Of a DNA stretch of 46,710 nucleotides, positions 17,964-26,495 are shown one piece after another; positions within the stretch are counted from its first letter, which is position 1, and every line of letters begins with the position of its first letter. Source of the stretch: Aquisalimonas sp. (GTDB lineage: Bacteria; Pseudomonadota; Gammaproteobacteria; Nitrococcales; Aquisalimonadaceae); the NCBI GenBank assembly GCA_007126095.1, contig SLBZ01000028.1, positions 1 through 46,710 of the forward strand. Direction: 5' to 3'. The position numbers were made by a program, and so were the translations under genes. A model generated the notes under the pieces. The model ran no database searches, was not told the DNA's origin, and was given only the letters and a program-made list of their open reading frames with translations.

Positions 17964-18044
17964 GGTGACTTCTCCTCCAGGTTCCGCCGACCCGCCCGCC
18001 CCGACTGACGACACGCCAGCCAGGGGAGGTGACGGCATGGGAGC

Positions 18045-18050
18045 AGTCTA
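18045..18050 (-). promoter_or_regulatory. Candidate -10 element for dctP3
   Basis: TAGACT on the minus strand, beginning exactly 22 bases after operator site C, the same spacing as in front of the thiolase gene. Confidence 0.45.
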
Positions 18051-18072
18051 GAAACGGGGGCGTGCGGCAGAA

Positions 18073-18088
18073 TCGTCCGAAGCGACGA
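18073..18088 (-). promoter_or_regulatory. Palindromic operator, site C (dctP3)
   Basis: On the plus strand TCGTCCGAAGCGACGA; in gene orientation TCGTCGCTTCGGACGA, 109 bases before the dctP3 ATG. It lies between the LAL regulator stop (18122) and dctP3. Confidence 0.7.
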
Positions 18089-18121
18089 ATCACCGTCCAT
18101 TCACGGCAGGACCCCGGGAGT

Positions 18122-20821
18122 TCAGTCGACCAGACCGAGGCGCCGGGCGATGGCCACGGCCTCGGTGCGGTTGCGGGCATCCAGCTTGGCGTTGATGTTG
18201 CGCAGGTGGGTGCGCACGGTGCTCTCGGAGACGAACAACATGGCGGCGATGCCGCTGTTGGAGTTGCCCCCGGCGAGCTGCTCCAGCACCCGCACCTCCT
18301 TGGGCGTGAGCGGCTCCGGCATCGCACCGGCGGCGCAGGCGCCCGTGGCGCCATGTTCACTGAGCCCGCAGGCGGCGTACAACCGTTCACGGTACTCAGC
18401 GGGCAGGTCGGCCCCGGCACGGCTGGTAGTGAACGCCCGCACCGGGCCGGTGACCACATCGCCCTCGTCGGCGATGATGCGCACAAACCCTTCGTCGGCC
18501 GCGAAGCGCAGGGCGGGCTCCAGCTCCGCCATGGCGCCCTCGTCGTCGCCGGCGCGCGCCAGCGCCGCCGCCAGCAGCAGCCGCAGCTTCAGAGCACGGC
18601 GGTGGCGGCGATTGCGCTCGGTCTCGCTGACGGCCTGACGCAGCGGTGCCACCGCCCGGTCGGGCCGGGAGCCGTGCACCAGTAGTCGCAGGCGCGCCAG
18701 CGCCAGGGTTTCGATGTCATTGCCCAGGGCGGAATAGGGGGTGACCCGCGCCCACAACGCCCGGTCACGGGCACGCAGGTACTCGTTGCGGGCACCGTGC
18801 AAATCGCCTTGGATCAGGCAGTGGCGTAGCCGCTCCAGCCGGGCGCTGGAGACCACCCGGGGAAGCTGCCCCTCGTAGCCCAGGTATTCCAGATCGGTGA
18901 GGAGCTGGAACGCACTCTCCGCGTCCCCGCGCAGGGCGGCGATCCGCGACATGGTGACGTGGGCGCTGATCATCTGATCGGGCAGCCGCACCCCACGCAC
19001 CAGCGGCACGTAGACATTGAGCAACCGCTCGGCCTGATCCAGCGCATTGGTCTCGTAGAGCACCTCCGCCAGGGGCACGCCGGCCATGACATTGCCGTTG
19101 GTGTCGAAGCGGCGGTGGCCGTGCTGGGTTCCCGCGGCCACGCGGAAGCGCTGGGTGGCCTGGCGCAGCCGCCCGCGCAGCAGATCGATGGTGGCTTCCA
19201 CCACTTCGGAGTAGATCATGTTGAAGCGGCCGGTACCGACGTCCTGCGCCAGCCGGGACGCCTCCAGCAGCTCGCGCGACTCCCGGTAGCGCCCCTTGAT
19301 CATCGCCAGATAGGCCGCGGAGTTGGCGAGCATGCTGTAGGGGAAGTTCACCCCCGCCTCCAGTTCCTGGAGATTGGCCATGGCTTCGTCGTAGGCCTGC
19401 TCCACGTGATCCATCATGGTCAGCAACATGGGCCGCACCGACAGCACGTGGGCGCGCGTCCCGGCATCCATATCGCCATGATCCATGCGTGCGAGAATGG
19501 CCATGCCCTCCTTGTAGCCACGGCTGAACGCCAGCGCCCACACGTGGACCACCCGCAACCGGGGGTGGGCATCCAGCGCCTCGGCCGGGAGCGCACCCAG
19601 CCAGCGCGACAGCAACCGGAACCGCCCCTCCATGAGCAATTGCTCGGCGTTGTCCAGCAGAATGGCAACGGCGGTGTCGGACTCATCGGACGCCAGCGCA
19701 TGTTCCACCGCCGGAATGGGCCGCCCCCGCTCGCGATACCAGTCGGCAGCGGCGCGGTGCAGGGCGGCGACCTCCCCGGGCTGCTGCCGGTCAAGCTGGC
19801 TGCGCAGAAAGTCCCGGAACAGGCTGTGGTAGCGGTACCAGCTGCGGTCGTCGCTCAGCGGCAGCAGGAACAGATTGCGCCGCTCCAGCTCCTCCAGCAT
19901 GCCGGCGCCATCCGCGCCCCCCGCCACGGCGTTGCATAGGTCACCGTTCAACTGGTGCAGCACGCTGGTGCGCAGGAGAAAGGTCTGCAGCGGCTCCGGC
20001 AGATTCGCGAACACGTCCTCGGCCAGGTAATCGGCAATGGCGGCACTGGAGCCGGAGAAGCCCTCCAGGAACGCGCCGGCGTCTGCACGCCGCTCCACGG
20101 CCATGGAGGCAAGCCACAGCGCTGCCGCCCACCCCTCCGTGGACTCGTGCAGACGCGCCACCTGGTTGGCGTCCAGGCTGAGCCCGCGATGATCGCGCAG
20201 GAAGTGGGTGGTCTCATCAATGGAGAAACGCAGGTCTGCCGGCTCCACCTCCAGCAGCAGGCCCCGGGCCCGGAGGCGGCCGAACCCAAGCTCCGGCACG
20301 GTGCGCGAGCCGAGGATCAGCTGGCTGCCTGGCGGGATATGGTCCACCAACTCCCGGACCAGCCCCAGCACGGTGGAGTTCTGCACCGACTCGAACTCGT
20401 CGATGAACAGCGAGAACGGCACGGCGCAGCTGGCGACGCGGTCCATGAGTTCCAGCGCGAGCTCGCCGCTGGCCTCGTCCCGGAGCTGCAGGTGGGCAGA
20501 GGCCGGTTCACGCTGACTGCCGCCCCCCGCGACGATGCGGTCCAGCGCCGCGGACAGGAACGCGAGAAAGCGATTGACGTCGTTGTCGGCCGGGTCGGCG
20601 GTGAGCCAGGCGGTGGCCACCTGCCGCGCCTCGCAGGCATCACGGGCCTGCTGCATGACCGTGGTCTTGCCGAACCCTGCCGGCGCACGAATCAGCACCA
20701 GACGGCTGTCCCGGTCATCGGCGATCCGCTCGACCACAGCAGCTCGCCGCACCTGAAACCGGGCGGTCAGGGGCGGGCGCAGCTTGGACAGCAGTAGTGA
20801 TGGCGGCTGGTGCGTATTCAC
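18122..20821 (-). CDS. MalT/LAL-type LuxR-family transcriptional activator
   Basis: An 899-residue regulator, typical in length for large ATP-binding LuxR (LAL/MalT-like) proteins. The N-terminus carries a Walker A motif, APAGFGKTT (residues 46-54), within a STAND-type ATPase, followed by a long alpha-helical repeat region (about 400-780) expected to sense a ligand. The C-terminus is a LuxR helix-turn-helix: LTPKEVRVLEQLAGG, then SESTVRTHLRNINAKL. These proteins usually activate neighbouring catabolic genes after binding ATP and an inducer. The gene is last in the lva-like operon, 54 bases after the isomerase gene, so it may amplify its own expression through site D. It is the best candidate for binding the four TCGTC-N6-GACGA sites. 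Confidence 0.9.
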   Translation of the reverse strand: MNTHQPPSLLLSKLRPPLTARFQVRRAAVVERIADDRDSRLVLIRAPAGFGKTTVMQQARDACEARQVATAWLTADPADNDVNRFLAFLSAALDRIVAGGGSQREPASAHLQLRDEASGELALELMDRVASCAVPFSLFIDEFESVQNSTVLGLVRELVDHIPPGSQLILGSRTVPELGFGRLRARGLLLEVEPADLRFSIDETTHFLRDHRGLSLDANQVARLHESTEGWAAALWLASMAVERRADAGAFLEGFSGSSAAIADYLAEDVFANLPEPLQTFLLRTSVLHQLNGDLCNAVAGGADGAGMLEELERRNLFLLPLSDDRSWYRYHSLFRDFLRSQLDRQQPGEVAALHRAAADWYRERGRPIPAVEHALASDESDTAVAILLDNAEQLLMEGRFRLLSRWLGALPAEALDAHPRLRVVHVWALAFSRGYKEGMAILARMDHGDMDAGTRAHVLSVRPMLLTMMDHVEQAYDEAMANLQELEAGVNFPYSMLANSAAYLAMIKGRYRESRELLEASRLAQDVGTGRFNMIYSEVVEATIDLLRGRLRQATQRFRVAAGTQHGHRRFDTNGNVMAGVPLAEVLYETNALDQAERLLNVYVPLVRGVRLPDQMISAHVTMSRIAALRGDAESAFQLLTDLEYLGYEGQLPRVVSSARLERLRHCLIQGDLHGARNEYLRARDRALWARVTPYSALGNDIETLALARLRLLVHGSRPDRAVAPLRQAVSETERNRRHRRALKLRLLLAAALARAGDDEGAMAELEPALRFAADEGFVRIIADEGDVVTGPVRAFTTSRAGADLPAEYRERLYAACGLSEHGATGACAAGAMPEPLTPKEVRVLEQLAGGNSNSGIAAMLFVSESTVRTHLRNINAKLDARNRTEAVAIARRLGLVD

Positions 20822-20875
20822 AGGCCGTCACTTATAGCACACCGCCCCTTTCGCTGGGCAGGGGGCGCCCGGGAT

Positions 20876-21688
20876 TCAGCCGCCGCGCTCCCCGAACCGC
20901 GGCGCGCGCTTCTCCATGAACGCGGCGACGCCCTCGTGGAACGCGTCCCGGTTCAGCAGGCCGCGCTGGTGCTCGCCCTCGTAGTCCAGCTGCGCCGGGA
21001 GGCTGTTGTGCTCCGAGGCCGCGAACGCTTCCCGCACCCGGCGCACCACGTCCGGCGGGCCGGCGGCAAGCCGTGACGCCACCGCGCGGGCATCATCCAG
21101 AAGGGCGTCATCGTCGGTACACGCCCAGATCAGCCCCCAGTTGGCAGCGTCTTCGGCGGGCAGGCGGTCACCCAGCAGGGTCAGCCCCAGGGCGCGCGCG
21201 CGCCCGATCAGGCGCGGCATGTGCCAGGTCGCCCCCAAGTCCGGGAGAATGCCCAGGTTGGGCACAAACGGAAGCAGGAAATAGGCCGAGCGCCGGGCGA
21301 GCACCACGTCGGCGGCCAGGGCCAGGCTTGCGCCCGCACCGGCCGCCGCGCCATTGACGGCAGCCACCACCGGCACCGGCAGTGCCTGGATGTCGCAGAT
21401 CAGCGGATGGGAGAGCCGGTCCATGACGTCGCCCACGGCGTCGCCGAAGCTCTGTTCGCCGGCATCGCCCCAGAGCTTGTCCAGCTCGGCGCCGGCGCAG
21501 AAGCCGTCACCGGCGCCGGTGATCACCAGGGCGCGCACGCCAGTATCGGCGGCCACTTCGGCCAGCGCGGCGCGCATCTCCTCCTGCATGGGAATGGAGA
21601 GCGCGTTGCGCTTGTCCGGCCGGTTCAGGGTGAGCCAGGCGATGCCGTCGGCACGCTCCAGGGTAATGGTCTCGAAGGTGCTGCTCAT
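20876..21688 (-). CDS. Enoyl-CoA hydratase/isomerase family protein, PaaG-like
   Basis: A 270-residue crotonase-fold enzyme. Oxyanion-hole segments GFCAGAEL (about residues 62-69) and NGAAAGAG (112-119) are present. The two glutamates of true enoyl-CoA hydratases are missing. Instead there is FVPNLGILPDLGATW with an aspartate at residue 150, the arrangement of PaaG-type isomerases that move a double bond. It probably shifts a 3,4-double bond to the 2,3-position during breakdown of the acyl-CoA made by the upstream enzymes. It follows the LvaC-like dehydrogenase by 3 bases. A hydratase with unusual catalysis cannot be excluded. Confidence 0.85.
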   Translation of the reverse strand: MSSTFETITLERADGIAWLTLNRPDKRNALSIPMQEEMRAALAEVAADTGVRALVITGAGDGFCAGAELDKLWGDAGEQSFGDAVGDVMDRLSHPLICDIQALPVPVVAAVNGAAAGAGASLALAADVVLARRSAYFLLPFVPNLGILPDLGATWHMPRLIGRARALGLTLLGDRLPAEDAANWGLIWACTDDDALLDDARAVASRLAAGPPDVVRRVREAFAASEHNSLPAQLDYEGEHQRGLLNRDAFHEGVAAFMEKRAPRFGERGG

Positions 21689-21691
21689 GAA

Positions 21692-22993
21692 TCACTCCAC
21701 GGTTGCGTCAGCGTCGCGCCACTTCCCCGGCCCCGTGTACCCGAACAGGTAGCCGGCCACCTTGCGGATCTGGATTTCCTCGGATCCTTCGGTGATGCGG
21801 TAACGGCGGTGATGACGGTAGATGTGCTCGAAGGGCTGGTGACGCGAGTAGCCGAGCGCGCCGAAAACCTGCATGGCGCGGTCGGCCGCCTCGCAGCAAA
21901 GCCGGTTCGCCCGGTAGTTGCACATGGCCACCCGGTCCGAGAAGCGGCGCTCGATCTCCAGCTTGGGCATGGTGTCCATCTGCCAGGCAGTCTGCCGGAT
22001 CAGCAACCGCAGCATTTCCGCCTCGGTGGCCAGCTCCACCAGCGGGAACTGAATGGCCTGGTTCTTCGCCAGCGCCTGGCCGAAGGGCTTGCGCCGGCGG
22101 GCGTAGGTCACGCTTTCGTTGATGCAGTACTGGGCCGCGCCAAGGCTTGAAGCGGCCTGGCGGATGCGGTTTTCGTGCACTACATGCTGCGCCACCGCGA
22201 GCCCGTCACCGGCGGCGCCGAGGATGGCGTCATCCGGCACCCAGACGTCGGTGAAACTCACCCGCGGGTGGTCGGTGGGCATGTTGAACGTCCACAGGTA
22301 CTCCTCGATCACCACACCGGGGGCGTCCGCCGGCACGATGAAGGCGGTGATACCGCTGGCGTCCCCGGCGTTGCCGTGGGTTCGGGCGAACACGACGCAG
22401 TGGGTGGCCAGGTGCATACCCGTGGTCCACATCTTCTCGCCGTCGATCCGCCAGCCGTCGACGCCGTCGCGCGCCTCCGGCACCGCTGCCGTTTCCATGT
22501 GGGTGGCATCTGAGCCGTGATCCGGCTCGGTGAGGCCGAACGCCAGGTGCAGGTGCTCGTCCAGCATGCCGTGGATGAACGCCTGCTGCTGCGCATGGGT
22601 GCCGAAGTCCCGGAACAGCAGCACGAACGGATTGTTGGCGACGATGGAGTGCTCGTTCTGCAGGTCGTTGTGCAACCCCAGCCCCCGCGCCGCCAGGTGC
22701 TCGCGGATGGCGGTCATGGCCAGATGGGAGCCGTCCTGCCCCCCGTACTCCCGGGGCAGCGGGAAGCGCAGGTGGCCGGCCCGGTCGGCACGCCGGCGCG
22801 CCTCGGCCAGCAGCGCCTCCCACTCCGGCCGTGGCAGCCCGCCCCGCTCGAAATCGGTGCGCGCCCACTCGCGGCGGTGGTCGAAGAAGCGCTGATTGTC
22901 GTCCTGCAGTTCCAGGGGCCGGATCGCGTCCTCGATGAAGGCGTCCAGCTCCTGCAGGTAATCGGTGATGGCATCGGGCAGATCGAAGTTCAT
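21692..22993 (-). CDS. LvaC-like acyl-CoA dehydrogenase family protein
   Basis: A 433-residue acyl-CoA dehydrogenase-fold protein. It has a long N-terminal extension before the FPLPREYGGQDGSHLA segment, the FAD-site FGLTEPDHGSDATHM near residue 150, and the C-terminal ITEGSEEIQIRKVAG with a glutamate at about 402 in the classical catalytic place. This longer subfamily accompanies a kinase and a small partner protein in levulinate operons. There LvaC helps turn 4-phosphoacyl-CoA into 3-hydroxyacyl-CoA. The start overlaps the stop of the DUF6285 gene by 4 bases. Identification as LvaC-like rests on gene order and subfamily features from memory, not on an alignment. Confidence 0.82.
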   Translation of the reverse strand: MNFDLPDAITDYLQELDAFIEDAIRPLELQDDNQRFFDHRREWARTDFERGGLPRPEWEALLAEARRRADRAGHLRFPLPREYGGQDGSHLAMTAIREHLAARGLGLHNDLQNEHSIVANNPFVLLFRDFGTHAQQQAFIHGMLDEHLHLAFGLTEPDHGSDATHMETAAVPEARDGVDGWRIDGEKMWTTGMHLATHCVVFARTHGNAGDASGITAFIVPADAPGVVIEEYLWTFNMPTDHPRVSFTDVWVPDDAILGAAGDGLAVAQHVVHENRIRQAASSLGAAQYCINESVTYARRRKPFGQALAKNQAIQFPLVELATEAEMLRLLIRQTAWQMDTMPKLEIERRFSDRVAMCNYRANRLCCEAADRAMQVFGALGYSRHQPFEHIYRHHRRYRITEGSEEIQIRKVAGYLFGYTGPGKWRDADATVE

Positions 22994-23382
22994 GTCTGGC
23001 GACTCTCGTTCAGCTCTTCCAGGGTGCGCCGGTAGGCGGAGTAGTTGGGCTGGTCCACGGCCATGGCGTTGAGGGTGCTGGCCCAGAGGTAGTCCTGCAG
23101 GCTGCCGCTGTCGAGCGGGATGCGCCCGTCGGCGATGCGTTCGCACAACTGCTCCACCAGCGTGTTGTTGGTGCCCCGGCGGCCCAGAAGGGCTTCCAGC
23201 TTGACCCGCTCCTCCAGTTCCGCTGTCAGCCCGTGCTCGATCTCACGGCGGACGATGGCCAGCGCCCGGGCAGCCACCCGGGTGTGGAACGCCAGCCGCC
23301 CCTCGGTGGCGGGCACCACGTCGTTCTCCAGGAACTCGATCACGCCAGCGATCAGGTCTTCCGCGCCGGGCTGTTCACGCAT
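22990..23382 (-). CDS. DUF6285-type small protein, LvaB-like
   Basis: A 130-residue, mostly helical cytoplasmic protein without a signal peptide. It begins GAEDLIAGVIEFLENDVVP and has a charged middle with an EHGLTAELEERVKLEALL segment. This small protein regularly sits between a phosphotransferase and an acyl-CoA dehydrogenase. In the Pseudomonas putida lva system the equivalent LvaB is needed for the kinase LvaA to phosphorylate 4-hydroxyacyl-CoA. Here it follows the kinase by 14 bases, with GGAGGAGAGG before its ATG, and overlaps the dehydrogenase by 4 bases. The DUF number is given from memory. Confidence 0.78.
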   Translation of the reverse strand: MREQPGAEDLIAGVIEFLENDVVPATEGRLAFHTRVAARALAIVRREIEHGLTAELEERVKLEALLGRRGTNNTLVEQLCERIADGRIPLDSGSLQDYLWASTLNAMAVDQPNYSAYRRTLEELNESRQT

Positions 23383-23396
23383 CGCCTCTCCTCCCC

Positions 23397-24407
23397 TCAG
23401 GCGCTCCGGATGGGCACCAGCAGTCGCAACAGGTCGATGGCGGTCTCGGACGCCCGGCGGCCGATGGCGGCCCGTTCCACCGAACGGTCACGCCCCTCCC
23501 GGTAGGCCCGCGCCATGCTGCCGCAGATCACGCCCCACCGAAGCGTGCCGTAGACTTCCCAGTAGTGGACGCGCTCCCGGTCTACCGGAGCACCGCCCGC
23601 GGCGCGGTAGGCGGCGTAGAAGGCGTCCCGGTCGCCGAAGCCGCCCACGGGCTTGTCCATGTTGCCGAACCGCCACGAGTTCACGCAGATCCAGCCGATG
23701 TCTTCCATGGGATCGCCCACGTGGGCGACCTCCCAGTCCAGCACCGCCCGCAGCCCCTCGGCGCCCACTACGAAGTTGCCGTTGCGGAAATCACCGTGCA
23801 GAAGCACGGGCGCATCCGGGTCGGGCGGCCGGTTTTCACGCAACCAGCGGAAGGCGTACTCGAAGACCGGGCGCGGGACGCCCTGAGCCCGGTACTCGGC
23901 GTACTGGTCATCCAGTTGCGTAGCAATGTCCGGACGTGGGACGGCGGCCGGCAGCGCCGCCGTGGGCACGGCATGGATGCGCGCCAACACGTCTGCGCAC
24001 TGGGCGGCGAGTCGCTCCCGCGCACCGGCGTACTCGGCGTCGCGCAGGATGCGCCGGGGGATGGTCTCGCCATCGATCCGGTCCATCACGTAGCCGACAC
24101 CCAGCCCGTCGTCCGGCTGCAGGCGCAGCCGCACATGCGGGACGGGCACACCACAGTCGGCGACCGCATCCACCACGGCCGCCTCGGTGTCCAGACCCAG
24201 GGCACCGAGCTCGTCCGACTGGTTCCATGCGCCGGCAAGGCGCATGATCAGCGGCTCGCGCGCATCCGCGGTCTCCGCATCAAAGGCCCAGATCGCCTGG
24301 CTGGCACCGCCGCTGACGCGCGTGACGCTGGTCGCCCTGCCGCCCGGGAGAATGCTCCCGGCCAGGGCATCGAGCGCCTGCTGCCAGTCGCCGTCCTGCG
24401 CCGTCAT
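23397..24407 (-). CDS. LvaA-like acyl-CoA phosphotransferase (APH/ACAD10-11 kinase family)
   Basis: A 336-residue kinase of the aminoglycoside phosphotransferase family. The catalytic loop LLHGDFRNGNF (His204, Asp206, Asn211) and the metal-binding LDWEVAHVGDP (Asp224) are both intact, and an N-terminal ATP-binding lobe precedes them with RVSGGASQAIW. In levulinate catabolism, and in the N-terminal half of animal ACAD10/11, this family phosphorylates the 4-hydroxyl of 4-hydroxyacyl-CoA. The context here (ligase, partner protein, dehydrogenase) favours that role over antibiotic resistance. The start overlaps the ligase stop by 4 bases. Confidence 0.85.
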   Translation of the reverse strand: MTAQDGDWQQALDALAGSILPGGRATSVTRVSGGASQAIWAFDAETADAREPLIMRLAGAWNQSDELGALGLDTEAAVVDAVADCGVPVPHVRLRLQPDDGLGVGYVMDRIDGETIPRRILRDAEYAGARERLAAQCADVLARIHAVPTAALPAAVPRPDIATQLDDQYAEYRAQGVPRPVFEYAFRWLRENRPPDPDAPVLLHGDFRNGNFVVGAEGLRAVLDWEVAHVGDPMEDIGWICVNSWRFGNMDKPVGGFGDRDAFYAAYRAAGGAPVDRERVHYWEVYGTLRWGVICGSMARAYREGRDRSVERAAIGRRASETAIDLLRLLVPIRSA

Positions 24408-25954
24408 ACCCGCCGCTCGCGCCCCTGCCAGTGGGGTTCACGCAGCTTGTACTTGAGCAGCTTGCCGGCGGCGGAAAGCGGCAGTTCGTCGCGCACTTCC
24501 AGGCTGCGCGGGCACTTGAACCTTCCGATCAGCGCGCTGCAATGCCGGAAGAGCGCATCCTGATCCAGCTCGGCGCCATCGCGCAGCACCACCACCGCGT
24601 GGACGCGCTCGCCGAAATCCTCGTCCGGGACGCCGATGACGGCACAGGCCACCACGTCGGGATACTGCAGGACGGCGTCCTCCACTTCGGCGGAATAAAC
24701 GTTCTCGCCACCGGTGACAATCATGTCCTTGAGCCGGTCCACCACGAACAGAAAACCGTCTTCATCCATGCGGCCGCCGTCGCCGGTGTGCATCCAGCCA
24801 TCGCGCAGCGCCTCGGCGGTCTGCTCCGGCTTGCCCCAGTAACCCTGCATGACCGTGGGGCCGCGCACGGCGATCTCCCCCACCTCGCCCACCGGCACGT
24901 CGTCACCCGACGGGTCCACCACCCGCAGTTCGGCGGTGCTGATGGGGCGACCGGCGGAGTGCAGCTTGCCGGCCTTGCGGCCTTCGCTGGTATGGCACCA
25001 GCCGGGCAGCAGCGTCGCCACCGGAGAGAGCTCGGTCATGCCGTAGAGTTGGATGAACTCTGCGGCGGGAAACGCGGTGGTAGCGCGCTCCAGCAGCGAC
25101 GAGTCGATGGGCGCCGCACCGTAGAGCATGATCCGCAGGGTACTGGTGTCGTGTTGCCGGAACGCCGGGTCGTCGAGAACGCGACCGATCATGGTCGGCA
25201 CGAGAAAGGTCTCCTGGACCTGCTCTGCCTCGATGGCTTGCAGCACCGACACCGGGTCGAACTGCGGAATGACCACGTGGGTGCCGAGCCGCGCGGAGAC
25301 CTGCACGGTGAGTCCGGTGCCGCCGATGTGGAACATGGGCGCGGCGTGGAGCGCCACGGCGCGATCCGGCCGGTGGCCTGCCGCCAGCGTGCCCAGGGCG
25401 CCGCTGTAGATGTTGGCGTGGCTGAGCATCACGCCCTTGGGCTTGCCGGTGGTGCCGCCGGTATAGAACACACCGGCCAGGTCATCGCCGCCGCGCATGG
25501 CGTCCTGAGCGGCGTCGGCGGCGGCGATGAGCGCCTCGTAGTCGAGCGCGCCGTCACCATCGCCGCCATCCAGATCAATGACGGTACGCAGCGACCGGGA
25601 CTGCTGCCGCACCGCGGGAATGTGCTCCCGGAAGGTGGCGTCCACCAGCAGGATTCGGGTATCGCAGTCATCCAGGGAGTAGGCGATCTCCGCGGGACTC
25701 CAGCGGATGTTCACGGGATTGATGACGCCGCCGGCCCAGACCACACCGTAGAAGAACTCCAGATACCGGTCGGAATTCAGGGCCAGAATGCCGACACGGT
25801 CGCCGGCCTGCATCCCCTGTGCCTGCAGGGCGGCGGCCAGCCGGGCGACACGGCTGACGAATCCGGCCCAGGTCCGGCGACGCTCACCGAAGACGGTGGC
25901 CGTGGCACCGGGGCTTTCACGCAGGGACTTGTGCAGGGGCTGGGTCAGGTACAT
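24404..25954 (-). CDS. AMP-dependent acyl-CoA ligase of the lva-like operon
   Basis: A 516-residue ANL-superfamily ligase. The P-loop is FYTGGTTGKPKG (about residue 165), followed by QLYGMTELSP near 300, the TGDGGRMDEDGFLFVVDR hinge region near 395, and the C-terminal lysine in LPLSAAGKLLKYKL. It most likely activates the substrate acid of this pathway to its CoA thioester, the role LvaE plays in the levulinate operon, though sequence alone does not fix chain length. It lies 50 bases after the EthD gene and overlaps the kinase gene by 4 bases. Confidence 0.88.
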   Translation of the reverse strand: MYLTQPLHKSLRESPGATATVFGERRRTWAGFVSRVARLAAALQAQGMQAGDRVGILALNSDRYLEFFYGVVWAGGVINPVNIRWSPAEIAYSLDDCDTRILLVDATFREHIPAVRQQSRSLRTVIDLDGGDGDGALDYEALIAAADAAQDAMRGGDDLAGVFYTGGTTGKPKGVMLSHANIYSGALGTLAAGHRPDRAVALHAAPMFHIGGTGLTVQVSARLGTHVVIPQFDPVSVLQAIEAEQVQETFLVPTMIGRVLDDPAFRQHDTSTLRIMLYGAAPIDSSLLERATTAFPAAEFIQLYGMTELSPVATLLPGWCHTSEGRKAGKLHSAGRPISTAELRVVDPSGDDVPVGEVGEIAVRGPTVMQGYWGKPEQTAEALRDGWMHTGDGGRMDEDGFLFVVDRLKDMIVTGGENVYSAEVEDAVLQYPDVVACAVIGVPDEDFGERVHAVVVLRDGAELDQDALFRHCSALIGRFKCPRSLEVRDELPLSAAGKLLKYKLREPHWQGRERRV

Positions 25955-26004
25955 GGCTCTCCTCGCTCATTGTTCTGTTCATGCCGCGGTTGCGCCGGCG
26001 CCCG

Positions 26005-26376
26005 TTACCGGTCGAAGACCACGTGCTCCTCGGTGAGGAAGATGCGCGAGCGCGAGAAATCGATGAACGTGGCCTCGTCCTCGAGCAGGGCGCGCCGGGC
26101 CTCCCGTGCGGCCGGGGAGTTCGCAGTGGCCTGGTAGCTCGCCAGATCATCCCACCAGAGTTCGGTGATGCCGTCGTAGGGCTCACTGAGTCCGCGGGAC
26201 TTGAGAATGGCCTCGTTCATGTCGGGCTCGACCGTGTGGCTCTGCACGTACTTCCGCGCCCCCAGCGCCTCCGCCAGGCTCTGGACCAGCGCGCCGTGCT
26301 GCTCAAGCCAGTACCTGGCGAACGCCTCTTGAGACAGATCGGTGCGTTTTCTGACACAGTAGACAAGCTTGATCAT
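26005..26376 (-). CDS. EthD-domain protein
   Basis: A 123-residue protein with the ferredoxin-like EthD fold: MIKLVYCVRKRTDLSQEAF, then RYWLEQHGALV, and a C-terminal FIDFSRSRIFLTEEHVVF strand. EthD-like proteins form small dimers next to oxidative catabolic enzymes, and their chemistry is mostly unknown. The ATG at 26376 is preferred over longer in-frame starts because the extra region would cover the palindromic operator and contains no conserved protein pattern; GGAGAG precedes it. It is the first gene of the operon running to the LAL regulator, with operator site D 81 bases upstream. Confidence 0.85.
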   Translation of the reverse strand: MIKLVYCVRKRTDLSQEAFARYWLEQHGALVQSLAEALGARKYVQSHTVEPDMNEAILKSRGLSEPYDGITELWWDDLASYQATANSPAAREARRALLEDEATFIDFSRSRIFLTEEHVVFDR

Positions 26377-26457
26377 GGCCTGATGCTCTCCGGCTGAGGA
26401 CACGGCGAGTCTCTTACCGTTGAGAACCATGGTCACGGTCGCGCACAACGCCGCGCG

Positions 26458-26473
26458 TCGTCCGAAACGACGA
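26458..26473. promoter_or_regulatory. Palindromic operator, site D (lva-like operon and monooxygenase)
   Basis: TCGTCCGAAACGACGA, identical to site B, lies in the divergent region 81 bases before the EthD gene and 69 bases before the nitronate monooxygenase gene. The -10-like TAGATT (26496-26501) begins exactly 22 bases after it toward the monooxygenase. No comparable hexamer is seen at that spacing toward EthD, so the leftward promoter is less certain. Confidence 0.7.
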
Positions 26474-26495
26474 TTTTCGGTGTTCGCGCGACTGG

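Noticed and set aside
23397..24407. Aminoglycoside resistance kinase
   Set aside because: The family fold matches, but the operon context with DUF6285, ligase and acyl-CoA dehydrogenase favours an acyl-CoA kinase.
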